Shown: positions 1-11,289 of the stretch, piece by piece | How the letters are laid out: the number at the start of each line of letters is the position of its first letter | How positions within the stretch are numbered: the first letter of the stretch is position 1 | Source: Atrichornis clamosus | Lineage: Eukaryota; Chordata; Aves; Passeriformes; Menuridae | Direction of reading: 5' to 3' | Length of the DNA stretch: 64,000 bases | Assembly: GCA_013400975.1 (NCBI GenBank) | Contig: WBMZ01014195.1 | Span: forward strand, 1 to 64,000 | Translations under genes and position numbers: made by a program | Notes under the pieces: generated by a model | What the model saw: only the letters and a program-made list of their open reading frames with translations | Database searches by the model: none | What the model was told of the DNA's origin: nothing

Positions 1-365
1 TAAATATATTATAGGCATTTATTATATGCATTATATATTTCTTCTATTTATTGTATATATTTATTGTATGTATTATTATGTATTTAATAGATGTATTATA
101 TGCATTTATTATATTTTATATGTGTTTATCATATGTATTATTATGCATTTATTCAATGTATTGTTATGTATTTATCATATGTATTGTATACATTTATTTT
201 ATTATATGCATTTTTCTATGTACTATATATTTATTATATTTATTGTATGTATTTATCATACATATTATAGATATTTATTAAATGCAGTATATACATTTAT
301 TATATGTATAATATGCATTTTTTAATATATGATATGCATTTATTACAGATATTCTATGTATTTAT
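1..365. repeat. AT-rich low-complexity block (degenerate TATTTATTATATGCAT-like repeat)
   Basis: Almost the whole interval is built from variants of TATTTATTATATGCATTTA, with words such as TATGTATTTATCATATGTAT recurring at irregular spacing. G and C are rare. Composition changes sharply at about 365, where ordinary mixed sequence begins. The open frames here are rich in Y, I, F, C and M, as AT-rich repeats always give, and are not coding. The block runs off the window start, so its full length is unknown. It is an old, degenerate AT microsatellite or minisatellite rather than a mobile element. Confidence 0.9.
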
Positions 366-1142
366 GTCCCAGATGGAACAGGCAGCCCAAAAAATTTCCA
401 GGAGTCAAACACAGGGTTGAAAGGAGGATTTGGGGGAAAAGAAATCCTTTGCTATTGTTTGCATTTCATGTCTTTATTTCACGTTCTGTGCATTGAGATG
501 CAGACAGGGAGCAGAGGAGCTGCCTGGACAGAATTCCATTAGTTTTCCCTCGGGAATACAGCAGCGCGTGGGAAACCTTGGCACTATTGAGTGGAGAGCA
601 GAGCTCCGCACAGGCAGCCTCTCGTGTTGTCTGTCCCTGGGGGCGAGTTCCTGCTGTGGGTTTTCCCTGCTGCGGGCTTTCCCTGCTGCTGTTTAACAGG
701 GAATTTGACATTAATATCTGTGTTTTGGTGCCAGTGTTGTGGCTTTCCCATTATTTGTGTAGTCCCTGTGGAAAAATGTCTGTTAATCCCATTACTGGTC
801 GAGTGCCAGGGGGTCTGAGCGTCCGCAGAAATGCAGAGCAGGAAATGTGAGGAGAGAGGGATCCCTGGCTTTTGAGGGAGGCTTTTCCATGGTGACCCCT
901 GTGCCAAGTGCACCTAAACACCTGGGAAAGCCTCTCCTTGACCTCAACAGACAGATTCCCTGGGATCCACAAGGAACAATCCTTGGATCAGGGATGAGGA
1001 GTTGATGCAACGTGGAAATGTGAGTTGAGGGGGCACTCAGGCCTTGGTGAATTGATTACCCCGAAAGCCAAATCCCTGCCCAAAAGTCAAGTCCCTGTGG
1101 GGTATTTTGAGGGGAAACAATAATCCCATGGATGCAGGCTAA
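366..1142. other. Unique non-coding stretch with a small 17-bp repeat
   Basis: No gene is recognisable. At about 649-691 a unit close to TTTTCCCTGCTGCGGGC occurs about two and a half times in tandem. Short open frames on both strands (about 110 codons at most) overlap each other and match no family I know. Confidence 0.6.
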
Positions 1143-1297
1143 GGAGGCCCTGGCACAGGTTGCCCATCCCTGGAAGTGTCCAAGGCCAGGCTGGACAGGG
1201 CTTGGAGCAACCTGGGATAGTGGGAGGTGTCCCTGCCCATGGAGTGGAACAAGAAGGGCTTTAAGGTCCGTTCCAGCCCAGTTCTGGGATTTGATGT
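1143..1297 (+). mobile_element. CR1 LINE, 3' end fragment
   Basis: The order of words is that of the bird CR1 3' end in sense orientation: CCTGGCACAGGTTGCCCATC, CCCTGGAAGTGTCCAAGGCC, GGCTTGGAGCAACCTGGGAT, TGTCCCTGCCCATGG, then TTTAAGGTCCGTTCCAGCCC. About 155 bp remain, all non-coding 3' sequence with perhaps the last bases of ORF2. The terminal ATTCTATG-type repeat is degraded to TTCTGGGATT. It is 5'-truncated, as is usual for CR1. Confidence 0.92.
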
Positions 1298-4261
1298 TGT
1301 GGGAAGCACTAAGGCAGTTGTGGAGCACAGCCAAAGGGACCGTGCCATGGCACTGGGACATCCGTGCCACCTCACCACGGCCTTCAGCACCAGCCCCTTT
1401 GGAAGGACAGGAGGGAGTTAAGAGAACCCTGGGGAAGGTTGTGGGGTATTTTTAAGACTCTGCAAGTCTTGGATTTACAAATCCCACTCCCAGGTGTCCG
1501 TGCTCACCTGCCCAATATTCCACAGCCTGTGCTCACCTGGAATCGGGGCAGATGATCCAAACTCTTCATCTACAAGGAGCTGCCCCAGAGCAGGGCCTGA
1601 ATCTTGCAGCTGAAGCCCCAAAGCCACCCCGAGGGACAGGGTGGGTCACACCATAACGTGCAGGGTCACGGCACCACCTCAGATCCTGCCCCGGCAACAA
1701 GGTGGAAAATCTTGGGAGATTCCAGAGATGCCAGCAGGGAAGTGCATCATTTTGGGATATCCATGGGATCTCAGCGTGTCTCCACAGCAGGGAAAGCCCT
1801 GCAGGGGGATGGGGAGTGTGACCAGGCAGAAAGAAATGCTTGGACACCTGCTGGGAAGAGAAAAGCCCTGGAATGGGATGTGAGTCACTAACATATGCAC
1901 TAATTTGCACTTAAGTCCAGTCTAACCCACCCACCCCCGCCCTTTCCCTGTGCACTCAGCCCCTTTTTAGGACAGTTTGGGGTTTTGTGGCTCAGCAGAG
2001 CGTGGGAAAGCTCAGCCTGGCAGCTCCTGCATCACTCCATGGCCACAGGTAGGGAATAAATCCCAGTCTGCAAAGTGCTCCCTGGCAGCTCTGCCCTGCT
2101 GCAATCCCCACATTCCAATTGCTTTGATTCCCAGCATCCTCCCCCTTTGGGAGCTGCTCTGCACCTCCCTTGGGTGCCCGGCAAAAATGAAATCCCAGAC
2201 CTGTGTCAGATCTTCACGTACAGGAAATTTTGGGGACCTAATCCCTAAGCGGATCTTTTCCGGCACCAACGCTGCGGCTCCAGTGCCATCTCATGGGTAT
2301 CCCGGGATGCTGCAGCCTTGACCGTGCCTGGATGCTCCAACGCTTTGGGGGCATATCCAGACCTTTTTGGAGCAGAGGTGGCCGTCTGGAATGGAGCAGG
2401 GGAGGTGACACTGGGGGACACCTCGATTTGGAGGTGGTGGCACCAGCGGAGAAGGAACACAGTCCAGCCCCACCCCCCCCCCCGACTTCCTGTACAGATA
2501 AGAAAATAGGAAAACCAGAAAAAAATTGCAATTGTCATAGTAATGGCTAATTTTCCCTAAGATTTAGGGGATGCAGAATGGGCTGGGAGCATCCTGATGG
2601 AGCATCCCTGCATCCCACCACGGCTGTGAGCACTCACACCTGTGCTGAAGCCAAATGCCCAGGCTGGACATTTTCCCACTGATAAATCCTTAGAGGAAAA
2701 AGAAGACGAGCGGGATTTGAATCAAAATATTGTTCAACGAGAATATTTGCATGCTTTTCCTGGCTTTAAAATCCAGCCACCGCAGCCGGGTAATTCCATG
2801 GGGATGGGGTTGGAGCTGCAGCCGTGGGCTCTGGGGCTGTGTAGGCAGACCTGGAGATGGCAGTGCAGCCCTGTGGATGGAGATCCCAAATCCCTCTCCT
2901 TGGGATGCCTGGAGAGAGCCTCAGTTCCCAACACCTTGCTTTCCTCCTAAGTATTTTTTCCCCATCCCGTGCGACTCTGGAAGTCAAAACTTGTTTGTGG
3001 GGTGTTAATGTGTGGGATTTGGGAATGAGCTGAATCCAGGAGGGATGAGCTGCTCAAAGATCCTAAAACCTCTGGCCACCGACACCCCCAAGAAGCCTTC
3101 CCGACTGAGTGTGGCACTGTAAAGGGAATAAAACATCCATTCAAATTGGGAAAACCCTTAATGGCAAAGCCTGCTGTTGGGATCTTGTACAACACAGCCA
3201 CACTCAGCAAATTATGAAATAGAATAATGTTTTAATCCTGGACAGTGGTTTGGCCAAGTTTTTTGTTTGTTTGGGGATTTTTAATGGATTCCACCTCTTT
3301 TTCATTGCCCTGTGGAAGAGGGGAGTTTTCTGGGTTCCCAGATTTCAAAGGCACATCTCCCTTGGATAAACCATGAAGTGCAGGGAATGAAACCTTCCAA
3401 GGTTCTCCCTCATATCCATGTCACATGTGTGTATCCCTGTCTAAACAGACTCATTTCAATCCCAAATAAAGGCAGGTACTCCAAGGCAGGTATTCCAAGT
3501 TGTCCCAAAACGAGGTGAGTCGGCATTACTGTTCTCCAGGGCACCATTTGCTGTTTTTATTTGCTTTCTGCACTGGGAAATGGAGACTTCCCTACCTTCT
3601 AGTGAGCAGGTGGGAGCTGTTTTCTCCCAGGAGAGCATTCCCAAATTCACAGGGTTGTGCAGCCTGTGGGATGCTGATGCTGAGACCTGTGGTGGCTCTC
3701 CCAGGACAGCTGGGATGAGGAAAGAGGAGCCCTTGCCATTCAAATTAATATTAAATTCCTAAATTAATGCACATCCTCACCAGTAAAACACAACAAGCCC
3801 CATCAGAGGCCAGGCCTCTGTGCTGACCTGGAAATATCTGGAGCTCAGTGCCTCAGTTTCTCCATCTGGAAAATAAGGCTTGGGAATTGCAGCTGATGTG
3901 CTGAAGGTATGCAGAGGCACAATGGCTCCTCGGCACGGATTGCTGCCAGGATAACAGCTGGCATTACAAATCCATTAGAAAATAAATCCCACTTGGGGAT
4001 GCTTAGGAGAGGCCTGAGCTCTCGCTGCTCCAGGCCTGGAGGGCTCCGGGCTTGCCCTGGGCACTAATACACCTTTTTTATTTTTCCAAGGGAAAAAAGC
4101 AATGGGGAAGAGGGTTGAGAAAATATCAGAAGTTGTTTTTTTCACTGCTGGCCTCAGCTGAGAGGTCTGGGGTTGTTTTCTGCCGTAACAAATCCAACCT
4201 GGTACTCCCAGCCAGGGTCTGTCTGCACCTCTGACACTTGTCCTTCCCATGAGAAAATACA
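1298..4261. other. Unique non-coding stretch
   Basis: No gene is recognisable. A homopolymeric C run of about eleven bases sits near 2471-2483. Open frames stay below about 115 codons and occur on both strands over the same ground, which argues against coding. A candidate MIR relic lies at 3841-3885 and is listed separately. Confidence 0.6.
3841..3885 (+). mobile_element. Possible ancient MIR SINE relic
   Basis: The string GTGCCTCAGTTTCTCCATCT followed by GGAAAATAAGG resembles the central core of amniote MIR elements (roughly GCCTCAGTTTCCTCATCTG then TAAAATGGGG). Only about 30 bp match convincingly by eye and no flanking MIR sequence is evident. Chance similarity, or an exapted MIR-like core, cannot be excluded. 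Confidence 0.4.
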
Positions 4262-4330
4262 ACAAATTGGGAATATTCAGCCTCGAGAATGGAGAGAAAG
4301 GGGAATTTTGAGGCATTTGCAAAGGGATTC
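4262..4330 (+). mobile_element. Short CR1 fragment from upstream of the 3' end
   Basis: ATTGGGAATATTCAGCCTCG, then AGAATGGAGAGAAAGGGGAA, resembles the CR1 segment that reads roughly GGGTTGTTCAGCCTGGAGAA and then GAGAAGGCTCCGGGGAGA. This segment lies 5' of the ends kept by the other copies. There is no adjoining CR1 3' end, so the insertion was either cut by later deletion or is only a partial match. Identity is visibly lower than in the other copies. Confidence 0.5.
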
Positions 4331-5440
4331 CCTTAACATCAGGCTGAAGCAGTGATGACCCCAAAGACGAAACCCATAACCCAAAGAAGACACCTCTAGC
4401 ACCCTGGCTTGTTGTTGCCCCAGATATGGGAGTCCTCTGGAGTGACCTCAAGCCCACAGAATTCCTGTGTGTGCTCCAAGATCTACTGTGCTTTGGGAAA
4501 TGCTGCTCTGAGGGTAGGATGGGGTCCTCTTGTTGGCTTTGGCTCAGCTCCAGCTGGAGCTGCCCAGGGAAGCACAGCCCTCAAGGCCCTGGAGGATGCC
4601 CTGACTCGACCTCCTGTCCAGCAGTGCATTATTTATCCCCTAAAAGGCTTCCCAAAAAAGAGGGAGGGGTGGTGGAAAACAGTCCCTGCACTGAGGTCAG
4701 CTCCCCAAGGACAAGATTTAATGGCAGTCCTGAGGCCAAGCCTCCAGATCCCTTTAATTTCTGCCTCCTCTCCCCCAGCATGTCCATGAGAGTCTGGGAT
4801 GTTTGGAGTTTTCCAGGTGACTTTGCTCCCTGTTGAATAAATCACCCCTGAGGAAGCCATCACCAGCTCTAGACCCAAAATTGATCTGAAGAAGAAAAGC
4901 AGGAGAGGGAAGCAAAGGAACATGAAATGAATTTTTCCCACTCTCTGGTTGGACTAATTCTTGGAGCTGGAGTGTGGGCACAAAGCTGCAGTGGGTGGAG
5001 TATCCAAGAGGGAAAGGGAATCCTGCTGGCTCTGAAAGCCCTACAGAGCCACCCGAGGAACCTCACAGCTGCCAGTGGGTCCAACTCAGAGTCAAGAAAG
5101 TGTTGCTGCTTTTGGACCAGCTGGTTGCCATCAGCCTCTCCAAGGAACTGGATTTCCAGAGGCTCCTGGTCAGAGAAAATCCCTGCAAAGGAGGAGGCAG
5201 CCATGAGGCTCCAGCCCTGCAGCTCCTTGTGCTAAGGTCACCCCTGGAGCCAAGGAAATTTCCTGGAAGAACATCAGGGTCGAGGTCTGCAGCCCCTCAG
5301 CTCCATGAGGATGATGAGGGAGGGGTTTGTTTTATTCAGCTTCTCTGGGAATTTAGGCAGAGCTGGCTGGGAATAGCCAAGATGCAAAAGCAAGAGAAGA
5401 GGGCACAAACCCAACTTCAGCATCTGGTACATGGAATGAA
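4331..5440. other. Unique non-coding stretch
   Basis: No gene is recognisable. A 201-codon open frame starts at 4974 on the plus strand and runs into the CR1 fragment that follows. Its protein shows no signal peptide, domain or motif I know, and the CR1-derived end indicates chance openness. Confidence 0.55.
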
Positions 5441-5578
5441 GCTCCATGCAAGTGTCCATGGTCAGGTTGGATGGGATTTGGAGCAACTTAGTCTGATGGA
5501 AGGTGTCCCTGCCCATGGCAGGGGGTGGAATGAGATGGGCTTTAATGTCCCTCCCAATCCAAATTGTCCTGTGGTATG
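5441..5578 (+). mobile_element. CR1 LINE, 3' end fragment (degraded)
   Basis: CR1 3' words in sense order: AAGTGTCCATGGTCAGGTTG, TTTGGAGCAACTTAGTCTGA, GGTGTCCCTGCCCATGGCAG, GAGATGGGCTTTAATGTCCC. Divergence is higher than in the copies near 8.5 and 24 kb, suggesting an older insertion. The tail repeat is lost. Confidence 0.85.
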
Positions 5579-5589
5579 ACAAACCACGT

Positions 5590-5646
5590 CCTGGGATATG
5601 GTTTGGGATGGAGCAGATCCTGGGAGATGGTTTGGGATGGAGCAGG
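5590..5646. repeat. Tandem duplication, about 29 bp, 2 copies
   Basis: CCTGGGATATGGTTTGGGAT plus GGAGCAGAT is followed at once by the same unit with A to G at one position and a changed end. It lies just downstream of the CR1 tail. It looks like a local slippage duplication. Confidence 0.8.
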
Positions 5647-8304
5647 TGAGCAAGCAGCACCCAGAAGAGGACACCACTGACTTGTGCTGGGAAATGGAAG
5701 TTCAGGTCCTGCAGCCAAACTGGTCCCAGACACCTGTGCCGTGCCTTCCTTGGGAAGGGATCTGAAACCCGTGTGAAGGACAAGGAGAAATCCTAAACAA
5801 GTCCTGCTTTTTGTTCTCTGCTTCGAAAGCAGAGGGTTCTGCCTTTCCCTGCAAACCCCAGTGGGCAGCAATGTTCAGGATCAGCCTCACCTTCCCCATT
5901 CCTCGCTTTGGATGTTGTTGTGTCACATGGAAGTCAATAAATCTCTTGAATTGAAAGCCAAGAAGCAAAATCTGGGAAGGCTGAGTGCCCGTCTCTGCTG
6001 GAAAGGACACGCACGGAGTTTTTCCTGGCAAAACCAGTAAAAGAAAATGCAATTAAAAACTAAAATAGTGTTTGACTTGCAAAACCAGCCTTGTGCTTGG
6101 CAAAACAGAGATGTTTAATGAATTCCCTCCCTGCTGAGGTTGACTGGTCGGAGTAAACTTCCCTCTAATTACTGAAGTAAAATTAATTCACCATTGCAGC
6201 CTTCGATGTTTAGTCCAGCAAATAAACCTGGTCTAAAGCAGGGCAGCTCTTCTCAGTTTCTATCGAGGGAGAGGAGGAGCTCAGGGATGCAACTGGTCCC
6301 AATCCACTCTTGGTTCAGACAGGGGACATTGGGAAGAGCAGTTCTGGGTTCAGGTAACTCCTTCCTGAGTTCAAATCAAGTTCCCTCTGTAGAAAACAAT
6401 TAACTCTTCAGGTGAGTTTTTCCTCCTTTAAAATGTGAATATTTTGCCTGGTTATTAGGACACAAATATATACAAATGTAGTCACATGAATATATATTCT
6501 TGTGAATATTTCTATATAGGGACATTCCCACTGAGCCGCTCCTTGGGGCAGAATTGCAGCTCCAAATGACACAGCACAGGTGGATGAAAAACCAGTCCTG
6601 GTGGACAAATACGTTTCATGACTGAATGAATTTTGTTTATATTAAACCATGAGAAATCCCCTGCTTTTGTTCCCAAATGCCTTTTGCAGTTCCCATCCCA
6701 AATTTCCCCTCCAGAAATCAACATTTCCATGGGATATGCCGCCATCCCCCAACATGGGGAAGGGGCTTTGACACAACAGGGGCTTGGAATTAATTAATTC
6801 CTCCAGATTTTGTCTGGTTTGGGATCAATCTCCCCATTTTGCTGTTAACACCCAGCTTTACTTCCAGTCTTCACCCAAGTGCAGATGTGATCCCGACGTC
6901 CCTGGGCATCTCCTCCATGCCCAGCAGACAAACGCTTTTACCTGTTCTGGCTCTGCTTGGAGGGGGTAAATATTAGACCCAGTCCAGCCCCCAGTGCAGC
7001 CTGACCTGAGCTGAACTCCACCGGGAGCTAAAAATCCCCTCATCCCACCCTTTGGGCCTCATCCAATCCTCCAGGCCTCATCCAATCCTCCGGGCCTCAT
7101 CCCATCCTCTGGGCCGCATTTCGTGCTCCCATACTCTGGCACCGAGGTTAATCAGGTTCCAGAGGCCGAGCTGCACCAATGCATGACCAGAATCAGGGAA
7201 TTAGTCCTTAATTAAGGGGTGATGCCCAGCAAAAGCCTCCAGCAGCCCGGGGGCTTTTCATTAGACTAATTAATGCGGCTGCTTTGGGGCTCTACTGTAA
7301 AACCCAGGCTGTAAATCAGAGCTCCCTCACCCTGAGCCTTCTGCTTTGTTTCCAGGCTCTGCTTTGCCTTCCTGCCTCCCCCCAGAGCTGTGCCGGGAGT
7401 TTAAACTCAGACCTCTCCAGGAACCTTAACGAGGCACCACTTGCCTAAAAAACCCTTTTTTCCCCCTTATTTGCAACGTGATATCCCTGTTTTACAACCG
7501 GGTAGTGCCTGAATTTTCCAGCTCAAAGTTACCTCCACCTCTGCAGGGGAAAGCTGCAAGGACCAGAGCAGTTTCCCTCCCCTGCATTCCCCGGAGTGAA
7601 AAAGCCCTTCTAAAAGGGTTTTTATGGGGAAGATTCATTCATTTCCTGCTGTTTGAAAAGGCAGAAAGGTGGAATCAAAGCTCATCCTGCATGGGTGGAT
7701 GTGGGAAACCCTGGATGTAAAAGTGTCTGCTTGGTGGGCCTTGGGTTGATCTTCCGAGGGTTTTAGGGCTGCCAAGGTGCAGGATGAGATGTCCAGGTTT
7801 GATTTCCCAGGGATTTTATTCAGATCTGGTGCCACAATGAATCAGATCTGGATGCTGAGAGGGGAAAAGCCAGTGCTTGGCTTCCTGCTCCTGCCATTAT
7901 CCGTACGGGAATCGTTGTGGGTTTGGAGATAACTCTGTGGATTAGAAGCTGCTACAAATCCTCCAGAGATCTGTATTTCTCTTTCCTACATATGATCCAC
8001 AAACTTTACTCCCCAAAAGCCCATTTTTCTCCTCTCACTTGCTCATGGGGAAAGTTTTTCCCTGTTTCCAGGAGCCTTAGTCCGTGTCAGATGCCCAGAG
8101 GAAGGAACAGCCCAGATGGAGCTGCTGAGGCAACTGGAGAGCATGGAATTACCTTAGGGAAAGAGCCAATTTTGAGGAAAAACTGAGTTGGAAGACACCA
8201 AAAGAGGGTAAAGACGGGATCTGCCAAAGGGATGGGGCTGGGCAGGAAGGTGGGACTTTAGTCCCAGGATTTGTGGGGGAAAGCTTCTGGATTTGTTCCC
8301 TTCA
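5647..8304. other. Unique non-coding stretch with candidate homeodomain sites
   Basis: No gene is recognisable. It contains the 20-bp tandem repeat at 7037-7116 and two AT-core palindromes in otherwise ordinary sequence, TTAATTAA at 7209-7216 and TAATTAAT at 7267-7274. Around 6463-6520 there is an AT-rich patch. Open frames are below about 120 codons. Confidence 0.55.
7037..7116. repeat. Tandem repeat, 20-bp unit, about 4 copies
   Basis: The unit CCTCATCCAATCCTCCAGGC is repeated with small changes (CCACCC, CCAATC, CCAATC and CCCATC variants), ending at GGGCCGC. It is a short, imperfect minisatellite with no coding potential. Confidence 0.85.
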
Positions 8305-8832
8305 ATTCTGCTCAGGTGAGGCCTCACCTGCAGAGCTGCCTCCAGCGCTGGGAAGCTCAATGTATGAAGGACCTGGAGATGTTGGAGTGAGTCCAGAGGA
8401 GGCCATGGAGATGCTCTGAGGGCTGGAGCCCCTCTGCTCTGGAGCCAGGCTGGGAGAGCTGGGGATGTTCACCTCTAGAGGAGAAGGCTCCAGGGAGAGC
8501 TCAGAGCCCCTTCCAGAGCCTAAAGGGGCTCCAGGAGAGCTGGAGAGGGACTTGGGACAAGGGATGGAGGAGCAGGACAAGGGGGAATGGCTTCCCACTG
8601 GAAAAGTGGAGATTTTCATGGGATACTGGGAAGGAATTCTTCCCTGTGAGGGTAGTGAGGTACTGGAATGGAATTTCTGGAGAAGCTGTGGCTGCCCCAT
8701 CCCTGGAAGTGTCCAAGGCCAGGTTGGACAGGGCTTGGAGCAACCTGGGATAGTGGAAGGTGTCCCTGCCCATGGGGTGGAACTGGATGGGCTTTAAATT
8801 CCCCTTCAAGCCAAACCGTTCTAGGATTCCAT
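8305..8832 (+). mobile_element. CR1 LINE, longest copy in the window (about 530 bp of 3' end)
   Basis: This is the most complete CR1 here. In order: CTCAGGTGAGGCCTCACCTG, CTGCCTCCAGCGCTGGGAAG, GAGTCCAGAGGAGGCCATGG, TCTGGAGCCAGGCTGGGAGA, GGACAAGGGGGAATGGCTTC, GAAGCTGTGGCTGCCCCATC, AAGTGTCCAAGGCCAGGTTG, GGTGTCCCTGCCCATGGGGT, then a decayed tail at TTCTAGGATTCC. The first part corresponds to the end of ORF2 (reverse transcriptase C-terminal region) and the rest to the 3' UTR. No intact reading frame survives. A stretch of about 110 bp is nearly identical to the copy at 23875-24277, so both probably belong to one relatively young subfamily. Confidence 0.96.
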
Positions 8833-10713
8833 GGAATTTTCCATATTTCCTTTGGTGGAGAGCAACCCCGTTCCATGTGAGAACAATGCCATGTCAAGCT
8901 CCCCATGCAAAGCCCCACCCATGAATGGGCACTAACCCTGGCTCAAATAAAGCAATTATTAGAAAATAAAATAATTCCCCTGCTTGGTTTTTTTTTGCAG
9001 CATCGAACGTGGCAGGAGGAACAACTGTGGGATAGGGATAAATAAAGAAATAAAGGGAAAGAAATCATATGGAAACAATTAGCAGCAGCTTGATTCCAGA
9101 ACACATGAAGGTGCTTGTAGCATTAGGGCTGAAGGGGTCTGTGCTCTGGGACCGTAATTCACCGGCACTCCGGAGCAGTCACTCTGCAGATGCAGGAATA
9201 TCAGCTTTCCCCTTGGAAAAATGAACCTGGAGAAGGCTGTCAAGTGCTCTGGGGAGTATTGGATGTTGGGATTTACCCACGGGCTGGAGGAGGGATGGGT
9301 TAATCGGGAATGGGGGGTGAAGGTGGGAGGAGGAGGTTGGATGCTTTGACTTCTGAAAAAGGAAATTTCCCTGCTTGTAAATTCCCAGGAATTTGGGCAG
9401 GCATTGAGGAAGGCAAAAACCTTCCATTTCTGGGAAGGAGGGCAAGGAAAATGTGGAGTTTCATGGACATGATGCCCTGAGGAAGCTGCTCTCCACACCC
9501 TGCACATGGCAAGAGCAGCCCTGAAGATCAACCCCATTGGAAGCGCTTTGATGATTCCAAAGAAAAAAATGACACTGCTCCAAAAAACACAGGATTCCTG
9601 GTTTTCATCTTTTTCCCCTTCCCCAGTGCAAGGCTGCAATAAATGCTGGGCTTTTCCTATGGGACTGGAATTGTAATTTCCAATGGGGTTTGTGTCACAG
9701 AGTCCCTTTGAAGAGGGACATATCCAGGTTTTTCCTGCAAGGCATTATTTGGGAATAAATTATTCCCTGCCATCCCAGGGTGAGAGAGGTGGGGATGCTC
9801 CAAGTCTCCTGTGGAGATCAGCAGGACCCATCGAGGGCTGTCAAGCCTCAGCTGAGGAATTTGGGATTCTGCCCAAAGGGAGAGGCAGGATGAGGCTGAA
9901 GAGGCTTCCTTGTCCCTCAGAAGGATGGAGTGGATGGTGAGGCAAAAAATAGGGAAGAAAATGAGGTTTTTAGCTAATCACCTCAAGGAGAACATAACAG
10001 AGGAATATTTTTCCATCCTAATTTAACCTATCCAAGCTAAAACTGCTCCCACTGTCATTTGTGGGCAGATCCAGGGATTTGGGAGAGTGATTTGGGGAGG
10101 AATGGCAGGGCCAGCCCCGATCCCTTTCCCCGAGGCCACCCAACAAAGCTCATCCCTTTGGATGGTCCCGGGGCCAGGTGACACCAGGGGCAGGTCCAGC
10201 CCTTGGCATTCGAGACCCTTGGCATTCCAGACCCTCGGTACTGGGACATTTTTCTGCTCCATGTCCCAACTCCAGGCTTTGGGAATGAAAACTGTTCAGC
10301 ACCACTCCCTGCCCGTACAGACAGTGGAAAAAACATTTGTAAAATGGATTCTGGGAGTCCCATGATGGGAGAGTTTTAAATTTGGGGGTTGTTTTCCATC
10401 ATCTCTTGAGGGAAAGCTCCAGCTCCCTGGATTGTGGGAGATCCAGCACAGGAGAAATGGGGAAAACAACACTTGACAGACCCAAACCTTCACCTGTCTC
10501 ATGTTTTTGGGGTTAAAACCTTTTTTTTTTTTATATATGTATCTCTGGGTATTAACCCAGCCCTTTGGGTGTGTGTTTTCCAGATCCAGGGTTAAGGAAA
10601 ATCATAATGGATGTAAAATCCCCTCCTGAGTCACCATAAACCCGCGGCATCAAAGAGCTCTGCAGGGCAAAGAGTTCTCAGGTGGCCTCGGAAGTGTTGG
10701 ATCACTTTTTATA
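8833..10713. other. Unique non-coding stretch
   Basis: No gene is recognisable. A 186-codon minus-strand frame covers 9079-9639. Its product is rich in S, P and F and matches no family I know. A 16-bp tandem repeat lies at 10200-10246 and a run of about 12 T with TATATATG at about 10520-10540. Confidence 0.55.
10200..10246. repeat. Tandem repeat, 16-bp unit, nearly 3 copies
   Basis: CCCTTGGCATTCGAGA is followed by CCCTTGGCATTCCAGA and then a decayed third unit, CCCTCGGTACTGGGA. Confidence 0.8.
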
Positions 10714-11279
10714 GGGGAAAAAAAGTACGAAAGGAAAAAAAACCATGTGGGGATTAAGAAAACAAGAGAGAGAGAAAAATAGAATGGGGGGAAAAAGAAA
10801 GGGAAAAGAAAACAAATAGAAAAAATAGACAGGAATAGAAATATTGGAAGTAAAGAATAGAAAGAAAAGTAGAAAGAAAATAATAAAGAAAAAGAAAGGG
10901 GACGAAAAAAGAAAGAGGAAATAGGAAGGAAAAAGTGGAATGGAAAAATAGAAAGGAAAAATAGAAAGAAAATAGGAATCAAAATGGAAAGAAAAAATAA
11001 TGAGAAAAGTAGAAAAAATAGAAAGAATATAAAAATAGAAAAATAAATAGTGAAGTGGAAAGAAAGTGGAAAGCAAAAATAAAAATAAGAGAAAAATAAA
11101 AATAGGGGGGAAAAGTAGGAAAATAGGAGGGGAAAGAAAAAATAGAAAGAAAAATAGAAGGAAAAATTGGGAAAAAGAGAAAGAAAATTGGAAAAAATAG
11201 GAAGAAAAAAAGAAAAAAGGAATAAAATAAATAGAAAGACAAAAAAAAAAAGGAAAGAAAAAACCTAAAGAAAAAAGGT
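10714..11279. repeat. Purine-rich GAAA-type tract, about 560 bp
   Basis: The plus strand is nearly all A and G, built from variants of GAAAAATAGAAAG with short G runs and occasional single T. C is almost absent. The minus strand reads as polypyrimidine, which produces spurious open frames of up to 251 codons rich in F, S, L and I. Long purine tracts of this kind can adopt triplex (H-DNA) structure and often mutate by slippage. The tract begins abruptly at about 10714 and ends abruptly at about 11279 against a CpG-rich patch. Confidence 0.93.
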
Positions 11280-11289
11280 CCTTCACTAC

